The notes: generated from the letters alone by a model not told the origin. Positions 1 to 8,610 are shown, numbered from the stretch's first letter. The stretch: 28,620 nt of DNA from an uncultured Candidatus Saccharibacteria bacterium (GCA_948851665.1 CAQOWG010000011.1:1-28620), one strand, 5' to 3'. A program made the numbers and translations.

Positions 1-55
1 TGTTATTGCTAACTACATTTTACAATGAGGCTGTTCCTTTTTGTTACACTGAACC

Positions 56-82
56 AGGCACCTATAACTAGGTGCCTTTTTT
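56..82 (+). terminator. Rho-independent terminator of an upstream gene
   Basis: A perfect 8-bp stem (AGGCACCT with AGGTGCCT) closes a 6-base loop and is followed by a run of six T. It ends a plus-strand transcript that begins outside the window and insulates the next promoter, whose -10 box starts 12 bases later. Confidence 0.85.
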
Positions 83-91
83 GATACTTCG

Positions 92-100
92 TGCTATAAT
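92..100 (+). promoter_or_regulatory. Extended -10 promoter giving a leaderless mRNA
   Basis: TGCTATAAT is an extended -10 element. No good -35 hexamer is seen 17 bases upstream. The ATG at 107 lies six bases after the -10 box, so transcription should begin at or next to the start codon. This decides the start at 107 over the in-frame ATG at 101. Confidence 0.7.
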
Positions 101-106
101 ATGCTT

Positions 107-2458
107 ATGCCAGAAAAAGATGAAAACCTAAAAACAGAGTCAAAAAACCATCCTGTAATTTCGCATTTTGGCGATAAGCCGATTCATCCGAAGAACGAGA
201 AAAAAGTCACTCCAACACAAGGAGCCAAACAGGCGAAATTGAGTGATCCGGATTTTGCTGGCAAAAAGGCTATTAAGAGAAAGTCTGTGGCAAAGTCACA
301 AAACAAGGCAAATACCAAAGTGAATGCCGGAAAGACCACCAGTAAAACTGATGCAAAACTTTCAAGCAAAGCGAAGCCAGTGATTTTGGAAAAAACTGAG
401 GTTAAGCCTGTGGAAAAGTCAACCAAAACGGTGGAAAAACCTGTGGAAAATGTTGTGGAAAAATCTGACGAGCCCGTAAAACCCAGGTCTACAGATGAGC
501 CAGTCAAGAAACCAGCGAAAAAGAGGTTTTTTTCGAAACCACGCCGCCATACTATGCCAGCAATCGTGCGTATACCTTTTGCGGTAGCTTTCTTGATTGG
601 GGCTTCACTATTGTTCACTTGGTATACTTTCTTGCGTCAGTTTGAATGGGATTTTGGAAGGGTTAGTAGCTTTATGACCGACTGCGCAGGACAATATTAT
701 TTGACCTGGGGAATAATTTTCTGCCTGATGGGAGTGGTAGCTGCTATAACTTGGAAGGTTTTCTTTACGGCAGGGGCGGCTTTCTCATTGTTAAGCATTT
801 TGACGTTTGTCAATAGCCAGAAGTTGACCATGCGCGATGCGCCGTTTTTGCCAGACGATATGAGAATGGCGGGAAATCTTGGTCAAGTGGCAACTTTTGC
901 GGATCAAGACGCAATCGCAAGACTAGCGGCCGGAGTGGTACTCGTAATGCTAGCAACTATCCTATTGGAGATTTTTGCAAAAAGGACTTTTGGCCGAGAT
1001 CTTAAAAAACTACAGTGGTGGGAACGCCATGCAATAATTCCGCGCCTTACGTATGGTCTATTGGCGCTTGCTGGTTTGACGAGTCTAGTGGAACCGTTAA
1101 TAAACCAGCAACCAGCAAGCTGGGTGCAAGGAATGGAGTTGGTGGCCTGGAATCAGACGGAAAACTATGAACGTAATGGATTAATTATTGGCTTTGTGAA
1201 TAACTTGGGGCGAATGGAGATCCCTCAGCCAGAAGGCTATAGCGAGGAGATGATGCAGGAGATCGCCAAGCGTTACGAAGCGAAAAAAGCAGCCGACCAA
1301 ACCGTACGCAAACCCCTAACGGAAGTTGTCGACCGCGTGATTGTAATTCTTGACGAAACTTTTTACGACCCAGAGCTCCTGACCAAACATTATCCGCACG
1401 ACGGCGGAGAGGTCCTGCCAAATCTTCACGAACTTTTCCGCAATTATCCGAGTGGATATATGTATTCACCGGAATACGGCGGGAACACTGCCAATGTAGA
1501 ATTTGAAGTGCAAACCGGGTTATCGAATTATTGGGCAGGCACAATTCCTTACGTAACGGCGATTACAAAGACTAGCGGAGTAACGAGTGTAGCTTCGATT
1601 GCACAAAGCCTTGGTTATGAGACTACAGCCATACATTCCTATGACGGCTCAATGTATAAACGCAACTTAGTCTATCCATTGATAGGGTACAATGATTTTA
1701 TCACTCAAGCGGAGATGAAACATCGCGATAAAGAGCCAGGCCCGCAGGATGATTCTTATCTATATCTCAATAATCGTGCGATTTTTCAAGAAATTTTGGA
1801 TATTTTAGATGATGGTCCTAGGCGCCAAATGGTAGGCGCTGTAACAATGCAGAATCATAACCCATATTGGTTTGCTCAATACCCAAAATGGGAATTTCAT
1901 ATGATTGGCGATACTGGTGGAGGAGGCGGTGATTATTCACGCAATAATAATTACCAGAGTCTACATGAAGCAGATAAATATTTGGCGGAGTTTTTGGCGG
2001 GACTCAAAAAGGATGATGCGAGAACGGTAGTGCTATGGTATGGTGATCATGCGGCTGGATTATTTGAAAAATACGTTGAATCGGACGATAAAAATGATCG
2101 CGATACAATTCACTTGACGCCATATTTCATTTGGACGAATTTTGGAACAAAAAGTCTTTATACGACAGCGGAGGTACGAGAGCATAATACTAAGCTAGGT
2201 ATTACGATCCCAACTTCAATTCGTGGAGTAAACTTGCCAACTACAACGCCGAATTGCCTACAAAACACGATGTATAATTTGTTAAAGGTAGAAAAGCCAG
2301 CTTTCTTCTATTTACTAGACGAGGTCTGCACGGCGACGCCAATTCTAGCGCATAGCTACCTTGAAGATAATGCCCCGGCCGCAACGCAGGCTCTAAAAGA
2401 TTACGAGCTAGTCAATTATGACGTACTAGCCGGTAAACAATACTGGAAATACGAATAG
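107..2458 (+). CDS. LtaS-like membrane phosphoglycerol transferase (sulfatase superfamily)
   Basis: Family knowledge: LtaS enzymes transfer glycerol phosphate from phosphatidylglycerol to a growing polymer outside the membrane. Seen here: about 145 basic, Lys/Pro/Val-rich residues at the N-terminus, about five membrane segments between residues 150 and 335, then an extracellular sulfatase-type domain. The likely metal ligand is Glu417 (motif DETFYDP), the nucleophile is Thr461 (GGNTANVEFEVQTG), and Asp647-His648 sit in WYGDHAAG; MQNHNPY is another family motif. The set appears intact, so the enzyme is probably active. The start at 107 follows from the promoter spacing; residues are counted from it. 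The 783-residue length exceeds the roughly 650 of Firmicute LtaS, mainly because of the low-complexity tail, which precedes the first membrane segment and is probably cytoplasmic. The polymer made is unknown. The gene is convergent with metG, 9 bases apart. Confidence 0.85.
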   Translation: MPEKDENLKTESKNHPVISHFGDKPIHPKNEKKVTPTQGAKQAKLSDPDFAGKKAIKRKSVAKSQNKANTKVNAGKTTSKTDAKLSSKAKPVILEKTEVKPVEKSTKTVEKPVENVVEKSDEPVKPRSTDEPVKKPAKKRFFSKPRRHTMPAIVRIPFAVAFLIGASLLFTWYTFLRQFEWDFGRVSSFMTDCAGQYYLTWGIIFCLMGVVAAITWKVFFTAGAAFSLLSILTFVNSQKLTMRDAPFLPDDMRMAGNLGQVATFADQDAIARLAAGVVLVMLATILLEIFAKRTFGRDLKKLQWWERHAIIPRLTYGLLALAGLTSLVEPLINQQPASWVQGMELVAWNQTENYERNGLIIGFVNNLGRMEIPQPEGYSEEMMQEIAKRYEAKKAADQTVRKPLTEVVDRVIVILDETFYDPELLTKHYPHDGGEVLPNLHELFRNYPSGYMYSPEYGGNTANVEFEVQTGLSNYWAGTIPYVTAITKTSGVTSVASIAQSLGYETTAIHSYDGSMYKRNLVYPLIGYNDFITQAEMKHRDKEPGPQDDSYLYLNNRAIFQEILDILDDGPRRQMVGAVTMQNHNPYWFAQYPKWEFHMIGDTGGGGGDYSRNNNYQSLHEADKYLAEFLAGLKKDDARTVVLWYGDHAAGLFEKYVESDDKNDRDTIHLTPYFIWTNFGTKSLYTTAEVREHNTKLGITIPTSIRGVNLPTTTPNCLQNTMYNLLKVEKPAFFYLLDEVCTATPILAHSYLEDNAPAATQALKDYELVNYDVLAGKQYWKYE

Positions 2459-2467
2459 AAACAGAGC

Positions 2468-3931
2468 TTAGGCCTTTGGGAAAAGTGGAGTGGCCGGAGG
2501 AACAATAGGCTGTGCCGTGGTGGTTGGCTCGGGGTGCAAAATAGTATGGATACGAGCGCTGGCGTTAGGGATAAGTGGGGCAAGCAGATTATTTACATCA
2601 TCGAGCTGTCGAACAAGGCTGGACAATACTTGCTGGACTTCGGCAGTTTTTCCCTGCTTAGCCAGCTCCCAAGGCTTTTGCTCGTCAATAGCTTTATTGA
2701 TAGCTTGGACCTTTTGCCAAACATAAGCAAAGGCTTTCGTGAATTCGAAACGATCCATCAAAGCAAAATATTCGGAGTGGGTATCACGATAATCATTGAG
2801 TGCAGGGTGGTAGTCTGGGTTTGAAAGCACTTCATTTTTGCGACAAAGCGTAGCTAGGCGATGAACAAGATTGCCAAGATCATTTGCAAGCTCATTATTA
2901 TAAGCGGCATCGAATTTCTCCCACGTGAAATCAGAATCCAAAAAGGTGTCAACATGAGCAAGGAAGAAATAGCGAAAAGCATCTAGGCCATGACGATCCA
3001 TTACCTCGACTGGGTCAACTACGTTGCCGAGGCTTTTGCTCATTTTTTGGCCGTTAGCGAGAATGTGGCCATGGGTAACCATGTGCTTCGGGAGAGGTAA
3101 ACCTAAACCGAGTAGAATGGCCGGCCAAATAATCGTATGAAAACGCAAAATATCTTTGCCAATGAATTGAGCCGTGGCAGGCCACCAAGCAGAAATATCC
3201 CGATCGGGATAGCCAAGTACGGTAATATAATTCGGCAACGCATCCATCCACACATACATAACTTGTTCTTCGTCACCGGGAACTGGTATACCCCAACTCA
3301 GGTGGTTACGTGGGCGAGAGATGGAAACGTCGGGAGCATCAGCAAGAAGTTTTAGAGCTTCAGTTTTGCGAAAAGCTGGTAGAATCTGCATCTGGTCACT
3401 CTCGATTGCGGCAGTGATTTGTTCCTTGAAGTCAGCGATGCGAAGGTAGTAGTTTTTCTCGGTGAGATGTTCGTATGGTTTCTGATGGTCTGGACAAATA
3501 CCGTGGTTTTCATCATGTTCTTTTTGAGTAACAAAACTTTCGCAGCCTTCGCAATACCAACCGTCATACTCGGCGGTGTAGATGTGCGGGGTGAGTTTTT
3601 GCCAAATTTCTTGGCAACGACGGGCGTGTTCTGGATCGGTAGTACGGATAAAATCTGTATAGGTGACATCCATTTTATTGATAAAATTACGAAATTTGTC
3701 GGAATTAAGTTTAGAATATTCCTCCACAGACATGCCGGCGCGCTCGGCGGAGCGGAAAACTTTATTGCCATGTTCGTCAGTGCCAGCGCTGAGGCGGACT
3801 TCGTCACCAGCACCCCCAATTAACCGGCGATAGCGAGCATAGGTATCTGCCAAAAGATAGTCCATGGCATGGCCAATGTGGGGATTACCATTGACATAAG
3901 GAATTGCAGTACAAAGATAGACGTTTGACAT
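2468..3931 (-). CDS. metG: Methionyl-tRNA synthetase
   Basis: This class I synthetase charges tRNA-Met in the cytoplasm. The N-terminus carries the HIGH-type motif (PYVNGNPHIGHAM), and KMSKS appears intact as GQKMSKSLGN. The connective peptide has one zinc knuckle, CEGC followed by CPDH, a three-Cys plus one-His pattern resembling the Thermus-type enzyme. At 487 residues it contains the catalytic core and helical anticodon domain but no C-terminal tRNA-binding OB domain, so this is the short form. The start at MSNVYL is chosen over an upstream in-frame ATG because a TATAAT box sits exactly six bases before it. The gene appears to be monocistronic. Confidence 0.97.
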   Translation of the reverse strand: MSNVYLCTAIPYVNGNPHIGHAMDYLLADTYARYRRLIGGAGDEVRLSAGTDEHGNKVFRSAERAGMSVEEYSKLNSDKFRNFINKMDVTYTDFIRTTDPEHARRCQEIWQKLTPHIYTAEYDGWYCEGCESFVTQKEHDENHGICPDHQKPYEHLTEKNYYLRIADFKEQITAAIESDQMQILPAFRKTEALKLLADAPDVSISRPRNHLSWGIPVPGDEEQVMYVWMDALPNYITVLGYPDRDISAWWPATAQFIGKDILRFHTIIWPAILLGLGLPLPKHMVTHGHILANGQKMSKSLGNVVDPVEVMDRHGLDAFRYFFLAHVDTFLDSDFTWEKFDAAYNNELANDLGNLVHRLATLCRKNEVLSNPDYHPALNDYRDTHSEYFALMDRFEFTKAFAYVWQKVQAINKAIDEQKPWELAKQGKTAEVQQVLSSLVRQLDDVNNLLAPLIPNASARIHTILHPEPTTTAQPIVPPATPLFPKA

Positions 3932-3937
3932 ATATAT

Positions 3938-3943
3938 ATTATA
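3938..3943 (-). promoter_or_regulatory. -10 box of metG, leaderless
   Basis: TATAAT on the minus strand, then six bases (ATATAT), then the metG ATG. No -35 hexamer is obvious. The predicted transcription start coincides with the A of the start codon. Confidence 0.65.
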
Positions 3944-3963
3944 ACGCAAAATTTTGTTTTACG

Positions 3964-4905
3964 CTAGAATACCTGTGGACGGTTACTGCGGCGGCTAATA
4001 ATGTGAGCGATGAGCCAGATTATACCGAAAATAATAAAAATACCAACTAGGACAATGGCCCAAATTGGACAAACAATAACAATATGGGAATAGGTTTCGG
4101 TTTGGTCAAAATAGGAAATAGTTTGTTCAACGCGGAAGACACCGAAAGCCGGAGAGTCCTGCCAGTTAAGCTTGATGGTTCGCTCGGTATTGGGCAAAAC
4201 GGCGGCACTGAGTGTACCATAAGTGTAGCCGTCTTCATTGGCGCTGTCAGGCCCAACATATTCACGGTTCGTAAAGAAGTCACGTATAGTCCAAGATTCG
4301 GTGACACGATAGTCTATGTTACCAGTGTTTTCAAAGACTGACGTGATAGTGAAAGCATTACCAAGAATAATTGTAGGGAAATTATGCGAAATCATACCTC
4401 CGTCGCGGCGAACAGCATTGCCCTTAACGTGGCCGTGAATAGTAGCGGCCAACTGAGAAATTATACCCACACCAGAAGTATCAGCGTCAGCATCACTAAG
4501 CTGAATTAAGATAGCGGCGTACTGTCCGCCACCGGGGGCATCATCGGGGACGGTGATAGTAAAATTAACTTCCGCTGACGTACTAGGCTCAACGTGAAAG
4601 TCAAGTTTTTCAAAAGCAATCCAGTTAGACAATTTCGTGTATGAGTTTTCTGAGAAGAAATCTGGTTCATAAGAGTTATCCTTCGTTTGATAGGGAGAAG
4701 CTTCTACACTAAAATCGAAGGCCTTTTTGCCGATGTTATAGACCACTACGGATTTTTCGTAGGTTTTACCAGGGGTTAATTCAACGTCTTGCTCGGAAGG
4801 GCGGAGCGAAACTACGACATCTCCAGATTGGGCAGAGACAGGCGCTGACGCTAGAAAAGATATGCCCAAGATTAGCGTAAGTGCTAGTGTAAGGCATTTC
4901 TTCAT
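3964..4905 (-). CDS. DUF916-like exported, C-terminally anchored surface protein
   Basis: Residues 1-25 form a signal peptide (hydrophobic core, then SAPVSAQ). The body is beta-rich: VVVSLRPSEQDVELTPGKTYEKSVVVYNIG resembles the N-terminal immunoglobulin-like domain of DUF916/WxL-interacting proteins, and VTVPDDAPGGGQYAAILI-type residues follow. Near the C-terminus is one membrane segment (about residues 280-303) with a short basic tail, SRRSNRPQVF. In Firmicutes, DUF916 proteins are encoded beside WxL-domain proteins and bind both peptidoglycan and the WxL partner. Here the upstream gene ends one base before this start and encodes an exported beta protein with a WxL-like C-terminal pattern, so the pair is probably one operon and one surface complex. 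The family call rests on motif resemblance only. Confidence 0.65.
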   Translation of the reverse strand: MKKCLTLALTLILGISFLASAPVSAQSGDVVVSLRPSEQDVELTPGKTYEKSVVVYNIGKKAFDFSVEASPYQTKDNSYEPDFFSENSYTKLSNWIAFEKLDFHVEPSTSAEVNFTITVPDDAPGGGQYAAILIQLSDADADTSGVGIISQLAATIHGHVKGNAVRRDGGMISHNFPTIILGNAFTITSVFENTGNIDYRVTESWTIRDFFTNREYVGPDSANEDGYTYGTLSAAVLPNTERTIKLNWQDSPAFGVFRVEQTISYFDQTETYSHIVIVCPIWAIVLVGIFIIFGIIWLIAHIISRRSNRPQVF

Positions 4906-4906
4906 G

Positions 4907-5557
4907 TCAGATGTTGCTGGCGGTTATTACCAACTTCCCTTTATAAGTACCAGCGTAGGCGTCAGCACTAGTGGAAATACCAACTTCAAAACGAGTCTCT
5001 TCCTCAGAAACTGGACCGGTGCCACGGGTAAATTCGGTTGCGACAGCCGGGATAGCTTGGTAAGCTGGATCAGGAGGGTTAGCATAGTCACTAGACCAAG
5101 AGACGATACCCCAGCAGTTGGTGCCGCTTGCAACCGTGCAGCCAGTGCCAGGTATGAAATAGGTGCCGTCGGAATCGTGAGACATAGTAGTGTCGCCGTC
5201 TAGACCGTTGACCTGCAAGATGTAATCACGGTTAGTAGAAACCAGCGCAGAGAATCGACCAGCCGATTGTTGGTTGGACGAAAGTTTAATGAGCATAGAA
5301 TTGGGATCGCCTTTATCAGGATTAGGGTCGACATCATCTGTGTCGATTTCAATTTCAAGCGTAAGGCTAGGGTTTACAAGCAGGGAGACCGTGGCATTAA
5401 CGTCTTCATTCGGAGAAGTGGCTTTATCGGCAAAAGCCAAATTGGTTGGAGATACAACGGCGAACGTTAAGCCACCAGCCAACAAGAGGGCAGTGATCCC
5501 AAAAACTTTGCGAGATATTTTTTCAATCATATTTATCTTCATATTTATATTATCCAT
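4907..5557 (-). CDS. Exported WxL-like beta-sandwich surface protein
   Basis: About 216 residues. A hydrophobic signal segment (FGITALLLAGGLTFAVV, then LAFADK) precedes an acidic, Ser/Thr-rich mature part. The ending, AGTYKGKLVITASNI, has the rhythm of the last strand of WxL and pilin-like domains (aGtYtgtvtit), but no true W-x-L motif is present. Two cysteines (GTGCTVASGTNCWG) are close enough to form a disulphide. Several in-frame ATGs are possible (5575, 5557, 5542, 5530). I chose 5557 because the promoter would start transcription about three bases before it, but 5530 would give a tidier signal peptide. The next gene, DUF916-like, starts one base after this stop. Function is unknown; structural or adhesive surface role inferred. 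Confidence 0.6.
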   Translation of the reverse strand: MDNINMKINMIEKISRKVFGITALLLAGGLTFAVVSPTNLAFADKATSPNEDVNATVSLLVNPSLTLEIEIDTDDVDPNPDKGDPNSMLIKLSSNQQSAGRFSALVSTNRDYILQVNGLDGDTTMSHDSDGTYFIPGTGCTVASGTNCWGIVSWSSDYANPPDPAYQAIPAVATEFTRGTGPVSEEETRFEVGISTSADAYAGTYKGKLVITASNI

Positions 5558-5566
5558 ATTTACTTT

Positions 5567-5595
5567 ATGATACAAAAAACTTATGGTTTTGGCAA
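5567..5595 (-). promoter_or_regulatory. Promoter of the WxL-like/DUF916-like pair
   Basis: On the minus strand, -35 TTGCCA (5595-5590) and -10 TATCAT (5572-5567) are separated by exactly 17 bases. The predicted start is near 5560. It gives the surface-protein pair its own transcription, separate from the murC block upstream. Confidence 0.6.
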
Positions 5596-5610
5596 GAGTT
5601 TTTTTATCTT

Positions 5611-5955
5611 TTACGGCTGTGGAGCAGTAGAAATACCAAGCGACTCATCTGACAACGGCGCGGGTCCATACGGATCAGAGATACTTTGAATGTGGGTCTC
5701 AATTAGTTTAAGCTCGTCAATATATTTATCAAGTTCATTGGCGTTAAGTTCACCGGTATCCGAGTAGGAATAGGTCGACTCGTCCTGATGATTAGCTTCA
5801 ACTTCATCTTCATCGGGCAAAAAACCTGGGCGCGAACGATCAAGATAGATATCTCCCGAATTACGATAAATAACTAGCTCAATACTAGTCGTGACAGCAG
5901 CTATAAGACAAGCGACGCTGCCGAGAATAACGAGATTACGAGAACCTTTAGTCAT
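5611..5955 (-). CDS. Small membrane-anchored protein, unknown function
   Basis: 114 residues from MTKGSRN. One membrane segment (about residues 8-27) is followed by an acidic outer part ending in a Pro/Ser-rich tail (DPYGPAPLSDESLG). It probably sits in the membrane with its C-terminus outside. The start is chosen because AGGAGAG lies just upstream and the ATG overlaps the previous gene by 8 bases, which suggests translational coupling. No family is recognised. It is the third gene of the murC block. Confidence 0.6.
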   Translation of the reverse strand: MTKGSRNLVILGSVACLIAAVTTSIELVIYRNSGDIYLDRSRPGFLPDEDEVEANHQDESTYSYSDTGELNANELDKYIDELKLIETHIQSISDPYGPAPLSDESLGISTAPQP

Positions 5956-6499
5956 GGAGACTCTCCTGGAGCTTACGAACAGCAGCCTCCTGCTCGGAAA
6001 TAAGCCGATTGAGGCTAACGACAGATTCATGCAGGCTAGCGCGACTGTCGCGGGCGGCGTTAAGGCGAGTGGCGAATTCTTCGGGGCGAGCCTTACAGTC
6101 GGTACCGATCAAGGATTCGAGGTCGCGCATATAGTTGGTGTATCGGTTGCGGAAAGATGTTTGGGCGATAGAAAAATCAGACTGGATATTCATTAAGTCG
6201 GGAGCGGGGCGATTGTTCTTGACAAGGCGAAGATTGATAGGTGAAAGAAAATTATTTGCTACCGTTTCATAGAAAGAACCAAGGTAGGTTCGAGTACGAG
6301 AATCGGCGCGCTGAAGTTGCGTGAGTGCTTGCTTGATAAAGGTACAGTTTTCGGAAATATGAGCGAGTCGCTCGGGAGCGAGAGCCGGATCAGAAGATGA
6401 GTTTGGCTCAGCTAAGGCTGTTTGAGAGAAAAAAACTAGCGACATAGAAAAAAAACCCACAGACATGATACCTAGTGTTAGGAGAGCGAAGCGTCGCAT
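5948..6499 (-). CDS. Exported helical protein, unknown function
   Basis: 183 residues: a signal peptide (RRFALLTLGIMSVGFFSMSLVFF, then QTALAEP), followed by a mostly helical chain with coiled-coil character near the C-terminus (LHESVVSLNRLISEQEAAVRKLQ). Two cysteines lie in the mature part. The ATG overlaps the murC stop as TAATG, and a GGAGG ribosome-binding site lies inside the end of murC, so it is translationally coupled to murC. A role in cell-wall growth or envelope spacing is suggested only by this context. Confidence 0.6.
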   Translation of the reverse strand: MRRFALLTLGIMSVGFFSMSLVFFSQTALAEPNSSSDPALAPERLAHISENCTFIKQALTQLQRADSRTRTYLGSFYETVANNFLSPINLRLVKNNRPAPDLMNIQSDFSIAQTSFRNRYTNYMRDLESLIGTDCKARPEEFATRLNAARDSRASLHESVVSLNRLISEQEAAVRKLQESLHD

Positions 6500-7821
6500 T
6501 AAGCACCTCCTTGATTTATACGGGTTGCATGCGCACTATCTACAATTGCCGATTCTTGGTTACCAGCATAAACTAGCTTGCGCAGCCAAAGGTCAGCTGG
6601 ACCCGCAGTCATAAGCAAAACGAGATAGCCTTTGTCGTGCCACTTAGTGAGAGCGGTGGCGAGCTCATCATTTAGTTCGGCTGGTTCAGCGACTTTTTTA
6701 TTACTAAGGCGCGAAACGTAATCGGCTGGAGTAAAAATCTTGAGTTTGGGATTTTCGCGAGTGAGATAGGTAGGTAGCCAATAAACCTTACTAGCGCCAG
6801 TAAAGGCGTCAGCATAGGCGTCAATCATCTCGGCCTGACGAGTATTCTGGTGTGGTTCGTAAACTATTACGACGCCGCGCAAGCCGCGACGCTCAGCCTC
6901 CTCGCGAGCAATTTCGACAGTGGCAGCGACCTCTTCGGGATGGTGGGCATAGTCCGAATAATACCCTTCAGAAACTTGTTCAAAACGTCGACCAACACCC
7001 GGGAATTGATTGATAACTTCAGTGATTTGTTTACGGCGTTTATCAAAGAAACGAGAGGTCAAGCCTTTGATGCCTTTAGGGGCAGGAAGCATGCGCTGCA
7101 AAACGTCAATGGCGAGAGTCGCATCATAGCGGCGCGCTTCCCCGGCCAAAGTAACATCAGCCGCTACTTCATCACCATGTAGAACCTGTTGGCTTTGGCG
7201 CTCAAACTGGCGAAAAGCATCACGGTAATCTTGCTCCGTTGGATAGATGTCTGGATGATCATAAGTGACAGTGGTGACGGCAGCAAGCCAGGGTTTGTAG
7301 CTGAGGAAATTACGGTCATATTCGTCGGCTTCATAAATAAAGTATTCACTATCGGGATCATAATGGCCAGCTTCTGCAAAAGGCAGAGTTGTACCGATGA
7401 GATATGAAATAGGTAAGCCGAGTTGTTTTGCCCCCCAAATAATCATGGCGGTGGTTGTGGTTTTGCCGTGCGTGCCAGCAACGGCAACCATCTTGAGTTT
7501 GAGTTTTTTAATGAGGTAGGAAATTAGCTCGTCGCGTTTGGAAATTTTGAGTTTGAGTTTTTTTGCCATCTGGATTTCGGGATGATCGGGCGGAAGAGCA
7601 GAAGTATAAACAAACCAATCAACACCTTCGTCCTTGACGCGGGCTCTGAGGAATTCGCCATCCTGTTCGCCAAGACAAATTTTTATGCCAGCGTTTACCA
7701 GCTCATTTGTGACGGCGCCCGGGGCGCGATCTGAACCAGAAACTGTAAGGCCGGCGTCTTTGGCCATGAGAGCAAGCGGCCCCATGCCAGTACCAGAAAT
7801 TCCAGAAATATAGATTTTCAT
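6499..7821 (-). CDS. murC: UDP-N-acetylmuramate--L-alanine ligase
   Basis: MurC adds L-alanine to UDP-MurNAc with ATP, the first amino-acid step of peptidoglycan precursor synthesis in the cytoplasm. The N-terminal nucleotide-binding motif is GISGTGMGPLA, the ATP loop is GTHGKTTTTAM near residue 115, the central motif is EADEYDRNFL, and the C-terminal domain carries DYAHHPEEVAAT. At 440 residues all three Mur-ligase domains are present. The start MKIYIS is chosen because TATAAT sits six bases upstream; an in-frame upstream extension has no Mur homology. The recycling ligase Mpl is a less likely alternative. It heads an operon with two small envelope proteins. Confidence 0.92.
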   Translation of the reverse strand: MKIYISGISGTGMGPLALMAKDAGLTVSGSDRAPGAVTNELVNAGIKICLGEQDGEFLRARVKDEGVDWFVYTSALPPDHPEIQMAKKLKLKISKRDELISYLIKKLKLKMVAVAGTHGKTTTTAMIIWGAKQLGLPISYLIGTTLPFAEAGHYDPDSEYFIYEADEYDRNFLSYKPWLAAVTTVTYDHPDIYPTEQDYRDAFRQFERQSQQVLHGDEVAADVTLAGEARRYDATLAIDVLQRMLPAPKGIKGLTSRFFDKRRKQITEVINQFPGVGRRFEQVSEGYYSDYAHHPEEVAATVEIAREEAERRGLRGVVIVYEPHQNTRQAEMIDAYADAFTGASKVYWLPTYLTRENPKLKIFTPADYVSRLSNKKVAEPAELNDELATALTKWHDKGYLVLLMTAGPADLWLRKLVYAGNQESAIVDSAHATRINQGGA

Positions 7822-7837
7822 GTTACAATTATAATAC
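7821..7837. promoter_or_regulatory. Overlapping divergent promoters (murC and the two-TM gene)
   Basis: On the minus strand, TATAAT (7833-7828) lies six bases before the murC ATG. On the plus strand, an extended -10 TGTTACAAT (7821-7829) lies eight bases before the ATG at 7838; an alternative TATAAT at 7830-7835 is too close to that ATG. The two start codons are only 16 bases apart, so the polymerases must compete for one site. Confidence 0.55.
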
Positions 7838-8530
7838 ATGGGTGGTAAAAAATCGAACAAGATTCGGGAATTCTTACGGAAATTCAAAACCGTGCGGACA
7901 TGGCAGCTAGCAGTAGTGTTGGTGCCACTGGCGTTTTTGGCGGCAACTTTGTTGCGGTTTGAACATTTACGCATGACCGAGTTAAGGGCTGCTGTACTAG
8001 CAGCGGATGAAGCGGGTAATCTGGAAGCGCTAGAGGAAAATTTGGCACGGTTACAGGACTATACCTTTTCGCATATGGTGATAAACGTGACCGAGAGCAA
8101 TGGCGTACAAGAAGTGACTTTTGGAACGGGGCCGTTTTATCTGGAATATTCTTATCAACGGGCGGCGGAGGCAGCAATCCGGGCAGCGGAGGAGAGTCTG
8201 ACCGATGATTCAAACCCAAATGGCAATATTTATCAAATCGTGACAAACATTTGTCGAGCGGAAGGAGTGAATAGTGGCTGGAATGCTTATCTTGAGTGTT
8301 GGACACGAGAATTAGAGAAGTTTCCGGCCGCGGAAGAACTGGGTTCAACTACGATTGCAGCGAGTATACCATCGACAGAGCTTTATCGCAAGAACTACGC
8401 CTCGCCGATCTGGGCGCCAACGGTAACGGGATGGGTGGTGCTGATTTGCTTGATATTGTTTGCAATTATTGTAGTGCGCCTAGGAATTTGGCTAGTGCTA
8501 ACAATTTCGTTGATTTTCCTTGATAAATAG
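7838..8530 (+). CDS. Two-TM membrane protein with extracytoplasmic domain, unknown function
   Basis: 230 residues. A basic N-terminus precedes a first membrane segment (about residues 22-40, WQLAVVLVPLAFLAATLL). A roughly 160-residue soluble region includes two cysteines (NICRAEG and LECWTRE) and could lie outside the membrane with a disulphide. A second membrane segment fills the C-terminus (about residues 198-226). No family is recognised. It is divergent from murC with a shared promoter region, which hints at a link with envelope synthesis. The start has no Shine-Dalgarno and would lie within about two bases of the predicted transcript start. Confidence 0.7.
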   Translation: MGGKKSNKIREFLRKFKTVRTWQLAVVLVPLAFLAATLLRFEHLRMTELRAAVLAADEAGNLEALEENLARLQDYTFSHMVINVTESNGVQEVTFGTGPFYLEYSYQRAAEAAIRAAEESLTDDSNPNGNIYQIVTNICRAEGVNSGWNAYLECWTRELEKFPAAEELGSTTIAASIPSTELYRKNYASPIWAPTVTGWVVLICLILFAIIVVRLGIWLVLTISLIFLDK

Positions 8531-8610
8531 GGGTTGTAATTTTTACAATAGTCTTCCCTGTTGACTAGAGGAAAAGCGTAAGATTTTTGGGGTAAAGTAC
8601 CGGAAATCCC

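Noticed and set aside
16..26. TACAAT near the window start as a promoter
   Set aside because: No -35 element at proper spacing, and the terminator that follows makes it part of an upstream transcript end.
3419..3823. Plus-strand ORF of 134 codons opposite metG
   Set aside because: It is the antisense shadow of a clear synthetase gene, with no start signals or domain features of its own.
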